Below, in pieces: positions 1 through 6,219 of a DNA stretch of 33,205 nucleotides. Below the pieces are notes generated by a model that searched no databases, was not told where the DNA came from, and worked only from the letters and a program-made list of their open reading frames with translations. Numbering within the stretch: position 1 is the first letter of the stretch; every line of letters begins with the position of its first letter. A program made the position numbers and the translations under genes. Source of the stretch: CAXQRU01 sp964226685 (GTDB lineage: Bacteria; Pseudomonadota; Gammaproteobacteria; Pseudomonadales; Cellvibrionaceae). The DNA is taken from positions 1-33,205 of the forward strand of contig CAXQRU010000002.1 of assembly GCA_964226685.1 (NCBI GenBank), written 5' to 3'.

Positions 1-19
1 ACGTGTGCTCTTCCGATCT
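1..19. other. Illumina adapter remnant (assembly artefact)
   Basis: The first 19 bases, ACGTGTGCTCTTCCGATCT, are the 3' end of the standard Illumina TruSeq read-2 adapter. They are followed directly by coding sequence of a rhomboid gene whose reading frame makes sense up to about base 21. This is untrimmed library sequence and not part of the genome. Confidence 0.95.
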
Positions 20-995
20 CTTTGGCTTTGGCAAATTGAAAACGCTCAAGATATCGGTAAACTTCGGCTAAATCGTGTTGATAGGGGTCAATACTTTGAT
101 CTTCTTCGATATACTCTGAATCAATCATTTTAGGGTTGATCAATAGGCAGGCCACAATGGCAACAAACCCTGCAATAAAGCCACCAATATGTGCCATAAA
201 AGCAACGTTGGAGCCGTCATTAAAGAAGAAGTCATAGGCTTCCTTGCCAATATAGAAGGGTAATATCAATAGCGCAGGCACTCTAAAATAACCGACAAAA
301 ACAAAAAACCAATAGAAAAACTCAATTTTTCGTAAGCGAAACACACTGACATACATGGCCATCACCCCAGAAATGGCACCTGAGGCGCCGACCAAAGGCA
401 TATTCGCAAGTTGGCCAAAAAACGAATGCATTAAGCCGCCGGCAACGCCTGCCCCTAAATAAAAAGCTAAAAACCGCCAATGGCCAATGGCGGCTTCTAC
501 GGCAAAGCCACAGACAATTAGGAAGAAAAGATTGCCCAATAAATGCATCAAGTCGCCATGTAAAAATTGGTGGGTAAAGAGTGTAACGATGGAGAACTTT
601 TCTGGGTACAAGCCAAAAGCGATATAGCTAATAGATTCCATGGTATTTTGGATTTGAACTCGCTCGCGCTCCAAGGCAATATCAGAGTGATATGACTCTA
701 GGTAATCATAAAAGTCGACACGAGTAAGAATGTATTGTGCTTTGATGATATCTTCGCTGGAACTCAAATCGTCAGATAGCTGTTGCTCTTGATTCTGTTG
801 TAAGTATTTTTCAAATAAAGGCCATTCTGTTTTTATGAAGTTACTCTTAAAATAGGAGTTGAGCGCTTGGTTTTGTTTCTGATCATCACCCGATTGATAA
901 GCTACATAAATAATAATATTGATCAGCACAATGCTAATCAACACGAGTGGCGCATGCTTCCAATCAAAGCGTTTTTCGGTGGGGATGATGATCAT
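20..995 (-). CDS. Rhomboid family intramembrane serine protease (3' end cut by contig edge)
   Basis: Read on the minus strand from ATG at 995, about 325 codons stay open until the adapter at the contig edge, so the C-terminus is missing. The protein has an N-terminal membrane segment (about residues 15-33), a roughly 100-residue hydrophilic region, and then a rhomboid core. That core carries HLLGN (His151, Asn155), the catalytic serine motif GASGAISG (Ser205) and the catalytic histidine in AHIGGFIAG (His269). The Ser/His dyad is therefore intact. Rhomboids cleave transmembrane substrates within the inner membrane; the substrate here is unknown. After the last helix a charged cytoplasmic stretch (EVYRYLERFQFAKAK) begins. 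The large soluble insert before the core is longer than in GlpG-type enzymes. A good sigma70-like promoter lies just upstream at 1041-1068, so it need not depend on the preceding regulator gene. Confidence 0.88.
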
Positions 996-1040
996 GCCCT
1001 GTCGACCTTATTCAGATTATAATTAATTCAGCCTATAAAC

Positions 1041-1068
1041 AGTGTATCTCTTGAGCTTGTCATGTCAA
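1041..1068 (-). promoter_or_regulatory. Candidate sigma70 promoter of the rhomboid gene
   Basis: On the minus strand TTGACA (1068-1063, a perfect -35 consensus) is followed after 16 bases by TACACT (1046-1041). It sits in the 81-base gap between the MocR stop and the rhomboid ATG, about 45 bases before that ATG, oriented towards the rhomboid gene. Predicted by eye only. Confidence 0.5.
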
Positions 1069-1076
1069 CCAAAGCC

Positions 1077-2513
1077 TTAATCCAGCATACAGCATGCGGT
1101 TTTTCCGATGATTTTGATACCCGCATGGATGGCTTGAGTGGTCTCATAAGCATAGTTCAAACGAAAGCAGTTTTGGTACTTGTTGCCAGCAGCGCTGAAT
1201 AAAATCCCAGGCGCTATGCTGACCTCCATTTGATTGAGTCGTTGATTCAGTGCCACCGTATCAATGGCCTTGGGAAGTTCGACCCATAACAAAAAGCCGC
1301 CTTGCGGGAAGGAGGTTTTGGTTCCTGTTGGAAAGTAGCGTTTAATCCAGTCGATGACGGTGTTGCGATTGTTCATATATTGGCTGCGCATTTTGCGCAA
1401 ATGCCGCTCGTGATGCCCCTGGGCAATAAACTCTGCAATGGCCCTAGGCTGCAAAATCGAGCTGCAGGCGGTAGAGACATATTTCATATGCATCACTTGC
1501 TCAACATAGCGCCCAGGTGCGCACCAGCCGGTTCGAAGCGCTGGTGAGAGCGTTTTCGAGAAGGAGGAGCATAGTAAAACACGGCCATCGGTATCGAAAG
1601 ATTTGATGGTGCGGGGCCTTGGGTAGCTGTAGGACAAGTCACCATAAATATCATCTTCAATAATGGCTAAGTCGTACTGCTCGGCGAGCATTAATAGGGC
1701 CTCTTTGTTGGCATCAGGCATGGTGTAGCCCAGTGGATTATTGCAAATGGGCGTGAGTTGTATGGCTGTGATGGGCCATTGCTCTAGAGCCAGCTTGAGA
1801 GCGTCAATACTGATGCCGGTTTCGGGATGAGTAGGAATCTCTAGCGCTTTTAAACCAATGGCTTGTAAGGTTTGCATAGAGCCATAAAAACTGGGCGAGT
1901 CGATGGCAATAATATCGCCGGCTTTTGCAATTGAGCGCATACTGCATGACAGCGCCTCTTGGCAGCCAGTGGTGATGACGATGTCATCCGGGTGCAGGCG
2001 GCAGCCAGAATCAATCATCAAGCGGGCGATGTGCCGGCGCAGCTCTTCTGCCCCTTGCAATGAGTCGTAACCTAAAGCGGAGACATCCTTACGTTTTGTA
2101 ATGCTTGCCAAGATTTTTGAAATGGGGCTAAGTGTGGGTGCTCTAACATCCGGGGTGCCCCGACCCAAGGCGCAGTGGTTATCCCGTTCGTGACTTCTTA
2201 GCAGCTCAACCACCAGCTCCCATTGCGAGACTTCCAGAGGTTTGTGAGCGGGGCGGCTGATATCGGGCAATTCTGGTGCTGATTGCGCCAAGACGTAATA
2301 GCCCGATTTGGGGCGCACCTCCACACAGTGCCGATCGGCCAGTAGGTTGTATGCCTCTTGCACCGTACTGATACTGACCTTGTGTTGTTGGCTCATTTGT
2401 CGGATTGAGGGTAGCTTATCGCCTGGGCGAAAGTAGCCTTGGTCAATTCGTTGAGATAGCTCCTCGGCAAGTGTTTCGTAAAGTGTCATGGTCGTACCTA
2501 GTAATTTTGTCAT
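1077..2513 (-). CDS. MocR/PdxR-type GntR regulator with aminotransferase-like domain
   Basis: A 478-residue MocR-subfamily transcription factor. Residues about 9-80 form a GntR winged helix (GDKLPSIRQMSQQHKVSIST, then a wing ending KSGYYVLA). Residues about 115-470 are a fold-type-I aminotransferase domain, with NNPLGYTMP, the EDDIYGDL motif and the PLP-binding lysine in SSFSKTLSP (Lys320). Family knowledge: these proteins bind PLP or a PLP-amino acid adduct as effector and usually control a divergent gene. Here the divergent neighbours are a DUF1127 gene and two LysE-type exporters, which suggests control of amino-acid or amine export. An internal ATG at 2489 (MTLYETLAEE) has an AGG seven bases upstream and matches the usual family start better than the first ATG. 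The operator-like repeats at 2521-2605 lie immediately upstream. The natural effector cannot be read from sequence. Confidence 0.9.
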   Translation of the reverse strand: MTKLLGTTMTLYETLAEELSQRIDQGYFRPGDKLPSIRQMSQQHKVSISTVQEAYNLLADRHCVEVRPKSGYYVLAQSAPELPDISRPAHKPLEVSQWELVVELLRSHERDNHCALGRGTPDVRAPTLSPISKILASITKRKDVSALGYDSLQGAEELRRHIARLMIDSGCRLHPDDIVITTGCQEALSCSMRSIAKAGDIIAIDSPSFYGSMQTLQAIGLKALEIPTHPETGISIDALKLALEQWPITAIQLTPICNNPLGYTMPDANKEALLMLAEQYDLAIIEDDIYGDLSYSYPRPRTIKSFDTDGRVLLCSSFSKTLSPALRTGWCAPGRYVEQVMHMKYVSTACSSILQPRAIAEFIAQGHHERHLRKMRSQYMNNRNTVIDWIKRYFPTGTKTSFPQGGFLLWVELPKAIDTVALNQRLNQMEVSIAPGILFSAAGNKYQNCFRLNYAYETTQAIHAGIKIIGKTACCMLD

Positions 2514-2520
2514 TGTTTCC

Positions 2521-2605
2521 AGTACAGATTTTGATTTTTTAAGCAGTATAGATAGATATTTGCTTATCTGTATTGCAATAAATAATTTTTTTCTGAATCT
2601 GTACT
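2521..2605. promoter_or_regulatory. Putative MocR operator: four AGTACAGAT-type boxes in nested inverted orientation
   Basis: Between the divergent MocR and DUF1127 genes lie AGTACAGATT (2521-2530) and its perfect reverse complement AATCTGTACT (2596-2605). Nested inside are AGTATAGAT (2545-2553) and ATCTGTATT (2566-2574, the complement of AATACAGAT). Box centres are about 24, 21 and 31 bases apart, near whole helical turns. A ten-base palindrome TATTGCAATA (2571-2580) overlaps the third box. The arrangement suits a dimeric or looping regulator acting on both promoters. Confidence 0.65.
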
Positions 2606-2665
2606 CATTACTGATCTAAGCGTAATCTTTCTTCTCAGAATAAACAACCAATAAAGGAGTCTGAG

Positions 2666-2872
2666 ATGAAAAATTTATCTATTGAACCATCAGTTCGTCC
2701 CGACATCCGGGCGACACTACTTTCGAGAGCAAAACAAGCGATGGCACTTTACGCTCGTCGTTACCGCACTCGACAAGCCATCAAGCAGCTATCCGATGAG
2801 GATTTGATTGATATTGGTATCAACGTATCCGAAGCGAAAGCAGAAGCCGCCAAGCCATTTTGGCGGCAATAG
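2666..2872 (+). CDS. DUF1127 (YjiS-like) small protein
   Basis: A 68-residue basic protein. Its C-terminal half is a clear DUF1127 motif: RYRTRQAIKQLSDEDLIDIG, then a charged helix ending in PFWRQ. AAGGAG six bases before the ATG supports the start. DUF1127 proteins are small, often stress-responsive and arginine-rich; some alphaproteobacterial members bind RNA or affect phosphate and carbon metabolism, but no function can be fixed here. It is divergent from the MocR gene, and its stop codon overlaps the AGGAGG ribosome-binding site of the next gene, so it was probably co-transcribed with the LysE exporter genes downstream. Confidence 0.85.
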   Translation: MKNLSIEPSVRPDIRATLLSRAKQAMALYARRYRTRQAIKQLSDEDLIDIGINVSEAKAEAAKPFWRQ

Positions 2873-2969
2873 GAGGGTGCCTTGGAGTCTATCTTTGCAC
2901 TCGGCTTGTTTGCCCTCGTTATGACCACAACGCCAGGCCCCAATAATATTTTATTGGTGGCCTCCAGTG

Positions 2970-3000
2970 GGAGGCTCTGGCTAACCCTAGTTTCTCTCTG
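2970..3000 (+). repeat. Left terminal inverted repeat of the inserted element
   Basis: Begins GGAGGCTCTGGCTAACCC and ends TCTCTCTG. It pairs with 3204-3234 with mismatches only at the 22nd and 25th positions from the outer end. Confidence 0.9.
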
Positions 3001-3203
3001 CGTGAGTCCAAAACGTTCATAGGCAAGGCGAGTTTCGCAGCCTAATGGCCATAGTCCTTAGCAAGAAGCTCAACGCAGTATATGGGCGTTTTGGCCACGC
3101 CCTTCGGGGCCGGCCGGTTTGTCCGATATCGTTGTTGCTCCTTTTTGCAAGGTCTAGACATTGCTACAAAGAAGCGTCTAGATCTCGAACAAACCGGCTA
3201 GGC

Positions 3204-3234
3204 CAGAGAAAAGCTAGGGTTAGCCAGAGCCTCC
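3204..3234 (-). repeat. Right terminal inverted repeat of the inserted element
   Basis: The reverse complement begins GGAGGCTCTGGCTAACCC, identical to the left end for 21 bases, then differs at two positions over the next ten. The base beyond it (3235) no longer pairs with the left flank. Confidence 0.9.
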
Positions 3235-3747
3235 TAAACTTTGGCTTTCAAAGAACACTCCCACATGCGCTCGGCGTGGTGCTGGGAGTACCCTTGGTGG
3301 TGGCTTTGGCGGTATTGGGGTTAGGGCAAGTGTTAGCGTCAAACGCTTATCTGCAATCGGCATTGCATTGGATCGGTGCAGCCTATTTGCTGTTTTTGGC
3401 TTACAAAATCGCGGTCATGCAAACGGTGGAATCAGAGAAGCCAATCAACCAGCCCGTCACTTTTTTGCAAGCGTTTTTCTTTCAAATGGCGAACCCCAAA
3501 AATTGGGTTGCCGTGGTGGCATTAAGTGGTTTGGTGGTGGTCGAGCAACGTTTCGAGCAGCTTCTGATCATTATGTTGGTATTCTTATTCGCAGCGCTTT
3601 GCAGTACCAGTTTGTGGGTTTTGGGCGGTTCGATGATGAGTAAATTGCTTCGAGAGGCTAGCCATAGAAGCATGATGAATAAGATGATGGCGGTGTTATT
3701 GATCGGGTCTTTGGCGCCAGTGTATTTTTAGCATTTAGGAGAGGGGT

Positions 3748-4368
3748 ATGAGTGTAGAGCAGTATTGGCTATTTGTATTTTTTACTGTATTAGTCGTGGT
3801 TTCACCGGGGCCGGCGGTCTTTCACACTATTAATAATGGCTTAAATTATGGCGTGCGAGCTTCAAGTTTTGGGGTTCTTGGTAATGTGGTCGCTATGTTG
3901 ATTCTGGTGGCTTTGAGTATTGCGGGTATAGGCGCTTTGATTGTCAGCTCCGAGTCAATATTTATGGTATTAAAGTTTGTGGGTGCTCTTTATCTTTGCT
4001 ATTTGGGGGTAAAGCTTTGGTTTCGTTGTTCAAGTGTTTCAGGTCGCTTGCATATTGAGCCTTTGAAGAGCAGTAAAATCAAGATGTTTCGAGAATCTTT
4101 TTTTGTAACGGCCAGTAATCCTAAAGCTTTAGCTTTGGTTACCGCATTACTTCCACAGTTTATTCGTGTGGGTGAAGAATTTTCTTCGCAGTTTTTATTA
4201 ATGGGCTTGACGGTAGCGGCCATTCAATTTTCGGTGTTGATGTTTTATGCCTGGGCGGCTAGTAAGATGAGAGTATTTCTTGAAGTTGACCGTACTAGAG
4301 GGCTTCTTAATAAAGTAACGGGAAGTGTGTTAATGGTGTTTGGTTTTTCTTTGGCAGTTTTTAACTAA
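3748..4368 (+). CDS. LysE/RhtB family amino-acid exporter
   Basis: A 206-residue membrane protein with the family's N-terminal signature VVVSPGPAVFHTINNGLNYG (about residues 16-35), a central ALYLCYLGVKLWF segment and the mid-protein FFVTASNPKALALVTALLPQF motif. About five or six hydrophobic helices are visible, as usual for LysE/RhtB exporters of basic or neutral amino acids and homoserine lactones. AGGAGAGG before the ATG is a strong ribosome-binding site. It lies 16 bases after the disrupted paralogue, in the same presumed operon behind the MocR-controlled promoter region, and may supply the remaining export function. Substrate is not predictable. Its 3' end faces the next gene with a seven-base gap. 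Confidence 0.9.
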   Translation: MSVEQYWLFVFFTVLVVVSPGPAVFHTINNGLNYGVRASSFGVLGNVVAMLILVALSIAGIGALIVSSESIFMVLKFVGALYLCYLGVKLWFRCSSVSGRLHIEPLKSSKIKMFRESFFVTASNPKALALVTALLPQFIRVGEEFSSQFLLMGLTVAAIQFSVLMFYAWAASKMRVFLEVDRTRGLLNKVTGSVLMVFGFSLAVFN

Positions 4369-4375
4369 GCTACTT

Positions 4376-4687
4376 TTATATTGTCTTGCCAATGCTCATA
4401 ATAGGTAAATAAAGTCCGAGCAGCAAAAATACCAATAATAGGGTGGGTAATAATAAGCAAAGAGCGCTGGGTATTTTGTCAAATAATAGCAGCAGACTAC
4501 TGAAAACGGCAATTGGGACTAGGATATGCCAGGCATAAGCGTTTAGGTCGAGTACCAAGATGGAGATCGCTGGAATATCGGTTCCAAAACTGGCAAAAGT
4601 GTTTTCAAAAAGAGGGATATGATAAAAAAGGGCGTAGCACACAGCCAGTATTAATGCGCTTATGCCGCCAAGTAACATGTTCTTCAT
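4376..4687 (-). CDS. Small three-helix membrane protein, function unknown
   Basis: From ATG 4687 the protein has 103 residues; an in-frame TTG at 4699 would add four but has no ribosome-binding site. Three hydrophobic segments are visible (about 4-23, 38-66 and 70-95), with short polar loops and the C-terminus LYLPIMSIGKTI. The helix pattern and the LYLPI..xGK ending faintly recall the C-terminal helices of GspF/PilC-type inner-membrane proteins, but the protein is far too short for a complete one and this is only a resemblance. It is convergent with the LysE gene and lies downstream of the 4832-5443 gene behind a terminator, so it probably has its own promoter. No function is assigned. Confidence 0.65.
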   Translation of the reverse strand: MKNMLLGGISALILAVCYALFYHIPLFENTFASFGTDIPAISILVLDLNAYAWHILVPIAVFSSLLLLFDKIPSALCLLLPTLLLVFLLLGLYLPIMSIGKTI

Positions 4688-4747
4688 GTAGTCGCTCAAT
4701 CAGTGTTTTTTTGAGTTTATCATGATTAGTTGGCTTTAGTAGATGAG

Positions 4748-4791
4748 AAAATTAAGCAAACCAGCGAGCATGCTGCCCGCTGGTTGCTTAA
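4748..4791 (-). terminator. Rho-independent terminator for the 4832-5443 gene
   Basis: A long hairpin pairs TTAAGCAAACCAGCG (4752-4766) with CGCTGGTTGCTTAA (4778-4791), perfect except for one bulged A. On the minus strand it is followed by TTTT and a T-rich run (4751-4748). It lies 40 bases after the stop codon of the upstream minus-strand gene. Confidence 0.65.
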
Positions 4792-4831
4792 CGGTAAAAC
4801 TAGTGGCCAAACTGCACCACTATACCACTCC

Positions 4832-5443
4832 TTAGTTCAGCAGGCCGTGATTTCTGGCGATCTCAAGGGTCTTTGGTGGCATACCGCAGAACGATTTGAC
4901 GGCTCCTGAAAAGGTTGCTGCAGCACCAACTGCTGTGCCAATTTTCCCCCCTTGAGAATCGGCGACATGCTCGGCGCCTGGAAACTTCCCAGCTGCCATC
5001 GAGGTTAGTACTGATCCTGCGGTCAGATTCAGCGCCGCTGCGCCTCCGTAAACATAACCCTCAAGCAATACGGTCTCTTGCTCTTCAAACAAGAATGGCG
5101 TTCGGGGTTCGGGCTTTGGAGGACCTTCGCACATGCCTTTAAGACCCAAGAGCCCAGTGACGGCACTGGTGACGATCAGCCCCTTTTGGGCGACACCTGG
5201 AATTTCAGCGGCAAGGAAGCCGGTAGTTCCAGAAATGGCTATGGCCCCCATGTCCCTGAAGCCTTTCATGAAGGCCTTTCCTGACATCATGTGCAGTGCC
5301 TCCATCTTGTGGCGGTTTATGGTTTGATCGGCTATCGTGCTAACCGCTCTGGCTGTTGTAGTTTGAGATTGATTTAAGCCAACTCGGCCCATTTCAATGT
5401 CACCAGCACGGTTTGCTTGTTGATTTGCATTTACATTCATCAT
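4832..5443 (-). CDS. Orphan Gly/Ala-rich protein with internal duplication
   Basis: A 203-residue protein not recognised as any known family. AAGGA upstream of the ATG supports the start. The first 60 residues are polar, rich in Asn, Gln and Thr, with no signal peptide. Two hydrophobic, glycine/alanine-rich units follow. Each has an AA-x-x-PG segment, a G-x-I-x-T-A-type zipper and a closing C-x-x-PPK motif: roughly residues 66-110 with Cys105, and 132-191 with Cys186. The units are separated by a charged stretch with FLFEEQETVLLEGY. The glycine-zipper-like helices could insert in membranes. A polar N-terminus before hydrophobic hairpins is seen in some secreted or translocator proteins, but this is only inference. 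It is transcribed alone, with a terminator after it and a CATACC/GGTATG palindrome upstream. Confidence 0.7.
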   Translation of the reverse strand: MMNVNANQQANRAGDIEMGRVGLNQSQTTTARAVSTIADQTINRHKMEALHMMSGKAFMKGFRDMGAIAISGTTGFLAAEIPGVAQKGLIVTSAVTGLLGLKGMCEGPPKPEPRTPFLFEEQETVLLEGYVYGGAAALNLTAGSVLTSMAAGKFPGAEHVADSQGGKIGTAVGAAATFSGAVKSFCGMPPKTLEIARNHGLLN

Positions 5444-5484
5444 ACAAATTCCTTTTGTAAAAATGTACTACAGTTGAGGTAACC

Positions 5485-5500
5485 CATACCTATTGGTATG
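5485..5500. promoter_or_regulatory. Operator-like palindrome CATACC-N4-GGTATG
   Basis: A perfect six-base inverted repeat around TATT, 42 bases upstream of the ATG of the minus-strand 4832-5443 gene. The size suits a dimeric regulator, but no regulator can be named. Confidence 0.35.
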
Positions 5501-5815
5501 AGAGCTGATAGCACCTGCTACCAGTGGCGCGAATTCTACCCTGATAAAAGAGGATTCTCAAGACATTGGTGGAATTTTTTTGAGGTTTTTATGGTTTTCT
5601 GTGGGTGATTTTTGGGTGAAAAGCCGCTCTTTTTTCATGGGGGCTATCGGTGGTATTTTGGTGTAAATCGTAGGGCTTTGCTTTGATGAAAATTGTGGAT
5701 TTCATACTTTTCAGGAAGGTTCGCGCCATCAATTGCTATAAAAAAATAAGCCATTCTGTTGGTGGATGACTATCGTTTTCACCTTAAGTTCAAAAATTAA
5801 AAAAAATATTTTCAT

Positions 5816-5843
5816 GAACTTTTCAATTTGTCTTCATGTCTTA
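5816..5843 (+). promoter_or_regulatory. Candidate ECF-sigma (RpoE-like) promoter of the bufferin operon
   Basis: GAACTT (5816-5821), a 17-base AT-rich spacer and TCTTA (5839-5843) closely match the RpoE-type pattern GAACTT-N16/17-TCTGA. The -10 element ends 54 bases before the bufA start. Bufferin operons in other bacteria are often driven by extracytoplasmic-function sigma factors, but no sigma or anti-sigma gene is present in this window, so the partner is unknown. Confidence 0.45.
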
Positions 5844-5897
5844 ATCGTACCTTGAATATTTCAGGTCTTTAAATTCAAATCTATTTAGGAGATTACT

Positions 5898-6179
5898 ATG
5901 AGTGTTGCAAAAAAAGTGAGTTTGGCTTCTGCGGTTTTATCAATGGCGTTGAGTGCCTCTGTGATGGCAGCCGATCAACCAGCGGGTAGTTCAGGTGCAG
6001 CAATTGATGCTGGCGATAAAGTTCATTGTTATGGCGTACATTCTTGTAAAGGTCAAGCCGACTGCAAAACTGCTGAGCATAGCTGTAAAGGTCAGAACAG
6101 TTGCAGTGGTCACGGCTTTAAAGGTATGGAAGCGAAAGCCTGTTTAGACGCTGGCGGCACCATTGGCGATATTAAGTAA
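5898..6179 (+). CDS. bufA2: BufA2-family bufferin precursor (periplasmic metallophore peptide)
   Basis: A 93-residue secreted precursor. Residues 1-24 are a signal peptide (basic KK start, hydrophobic core, cleavage after SVMA). The mature part is short and hydrophilic, with six cysteines at 44, 50, 56, 63, 69 and 82 in the bufferin pattern CYGVHSCKGQADCKTAEHSC, then CKGQNSC, SGHGFK and a final AC. Bufferins are ribosomally made peptides: the DUF692 enzyme BufB with partner BufC converts core cysteines to thiooxazole groups, and the product binds copper in the periplasm. The neighbours here are exactly BufB and BufC, so the assignment is firm, although I cannot tell which cysteines are modified. 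AGGAG upstream supports the start. Regulation is probably by the ECF-like promoter at 5816-5843. Confidence 0.88.
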   Translation: MSVAKKVSLASAVLSMALSASVMAADQPAGSSGAAIDAGDKVHCYGVHSCKGQADCKTAEHSCKGQNSCSGHGFKGMEAKACLDAGGTIGDIK

Positions 6180-6219
6180 TTTTTTGATGACAGGGACGTC
6201 GTTATTCTTAAGGTGATTT

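Larger units (their letters stand above)
2970..3234. mobile_element. Short non-autonomous inverted-repeat element (MITE-like) inside a LysE gene
   Basis: The ~265 bp insert is bounded by 31-base terminal inverted repeats (2970-3000 and 3204-3234) matching at 29 of 31 positions, the outer 21 perfectly. It carries no transposase and no plausible gene. The interior is more GC-rich than the host gene and holds further hairpins: GGGCGT/ACGCCC (3084-3102), GCCGGTTTGT/ACAAACCGGC (3113-3122 and 3189-3198) and GTCTAGAC/GTCTAGA (3152-3182). It disrupts a conserved family region, which shows directly that it inserted. No clean target-site duplication is visible. An asymmetrical cut leaving 262 bases would restore the host frame. 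The mobilising transposase family cannot be named from this copy. Confidence 0.85.
2882..3731 (+). pseudogene. LysE/RhtB family exporter gene split by a small inserted element
   Basis: A TTG start at 2882 with AGGAGG five bases upstream begins a typical LysE/RhtB N-terminus (TTTPGPNNILLVASSG, codons to 2971). The frame then enters inserted DNA and stops at 3020-3022 after 46 codons. The family sequence resumes at 3234 with LNFGFQRTLPHALGVVLG and runs 165 residues to 3731 in a different frame (plus one). The uninterrupted protein would be about 195 residues with 5-6 membrane segments, normal for LysE. The inserted DNA is the inverted-repeat element at 2970-3234. An open frame from ATG 3045 reads out of the element into the 3' part (228 codons), but it has no ribosome-binding site and lacks the family N-terminus. 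The gene is best read as inactivated, perhaps recently, since the downstream half still encodes an intact-looking protein. Confidence 0.9.
5444..5897. other. 454-base intergenic region between divergent genes
   Basis: No gene is visible here. The left part belongs to the promoter side of the 4832-5443 gene and contains the palindrome CATACC-TATT-GGTATG (5485-5500). The right part becomes strongly AT-rich (5780-5880) and contains the candidate extracytoplasmic-sigma promoter of the bufferin operon. The middle (about 5550-5770) holds T-rich runs but no hairpin, RNA gene or reading frame that I can support. Confidence 0.6.

Noticed and set aside
3045..3731. A 228-codon open frame that starts inside the inserted element and reads into the LysE gene
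   Set aside because: It lacks a ribosome-binding site, its first 63 codons are element sequence and the LysE N-terminus is missing; it is described as part of the split pseudogene.
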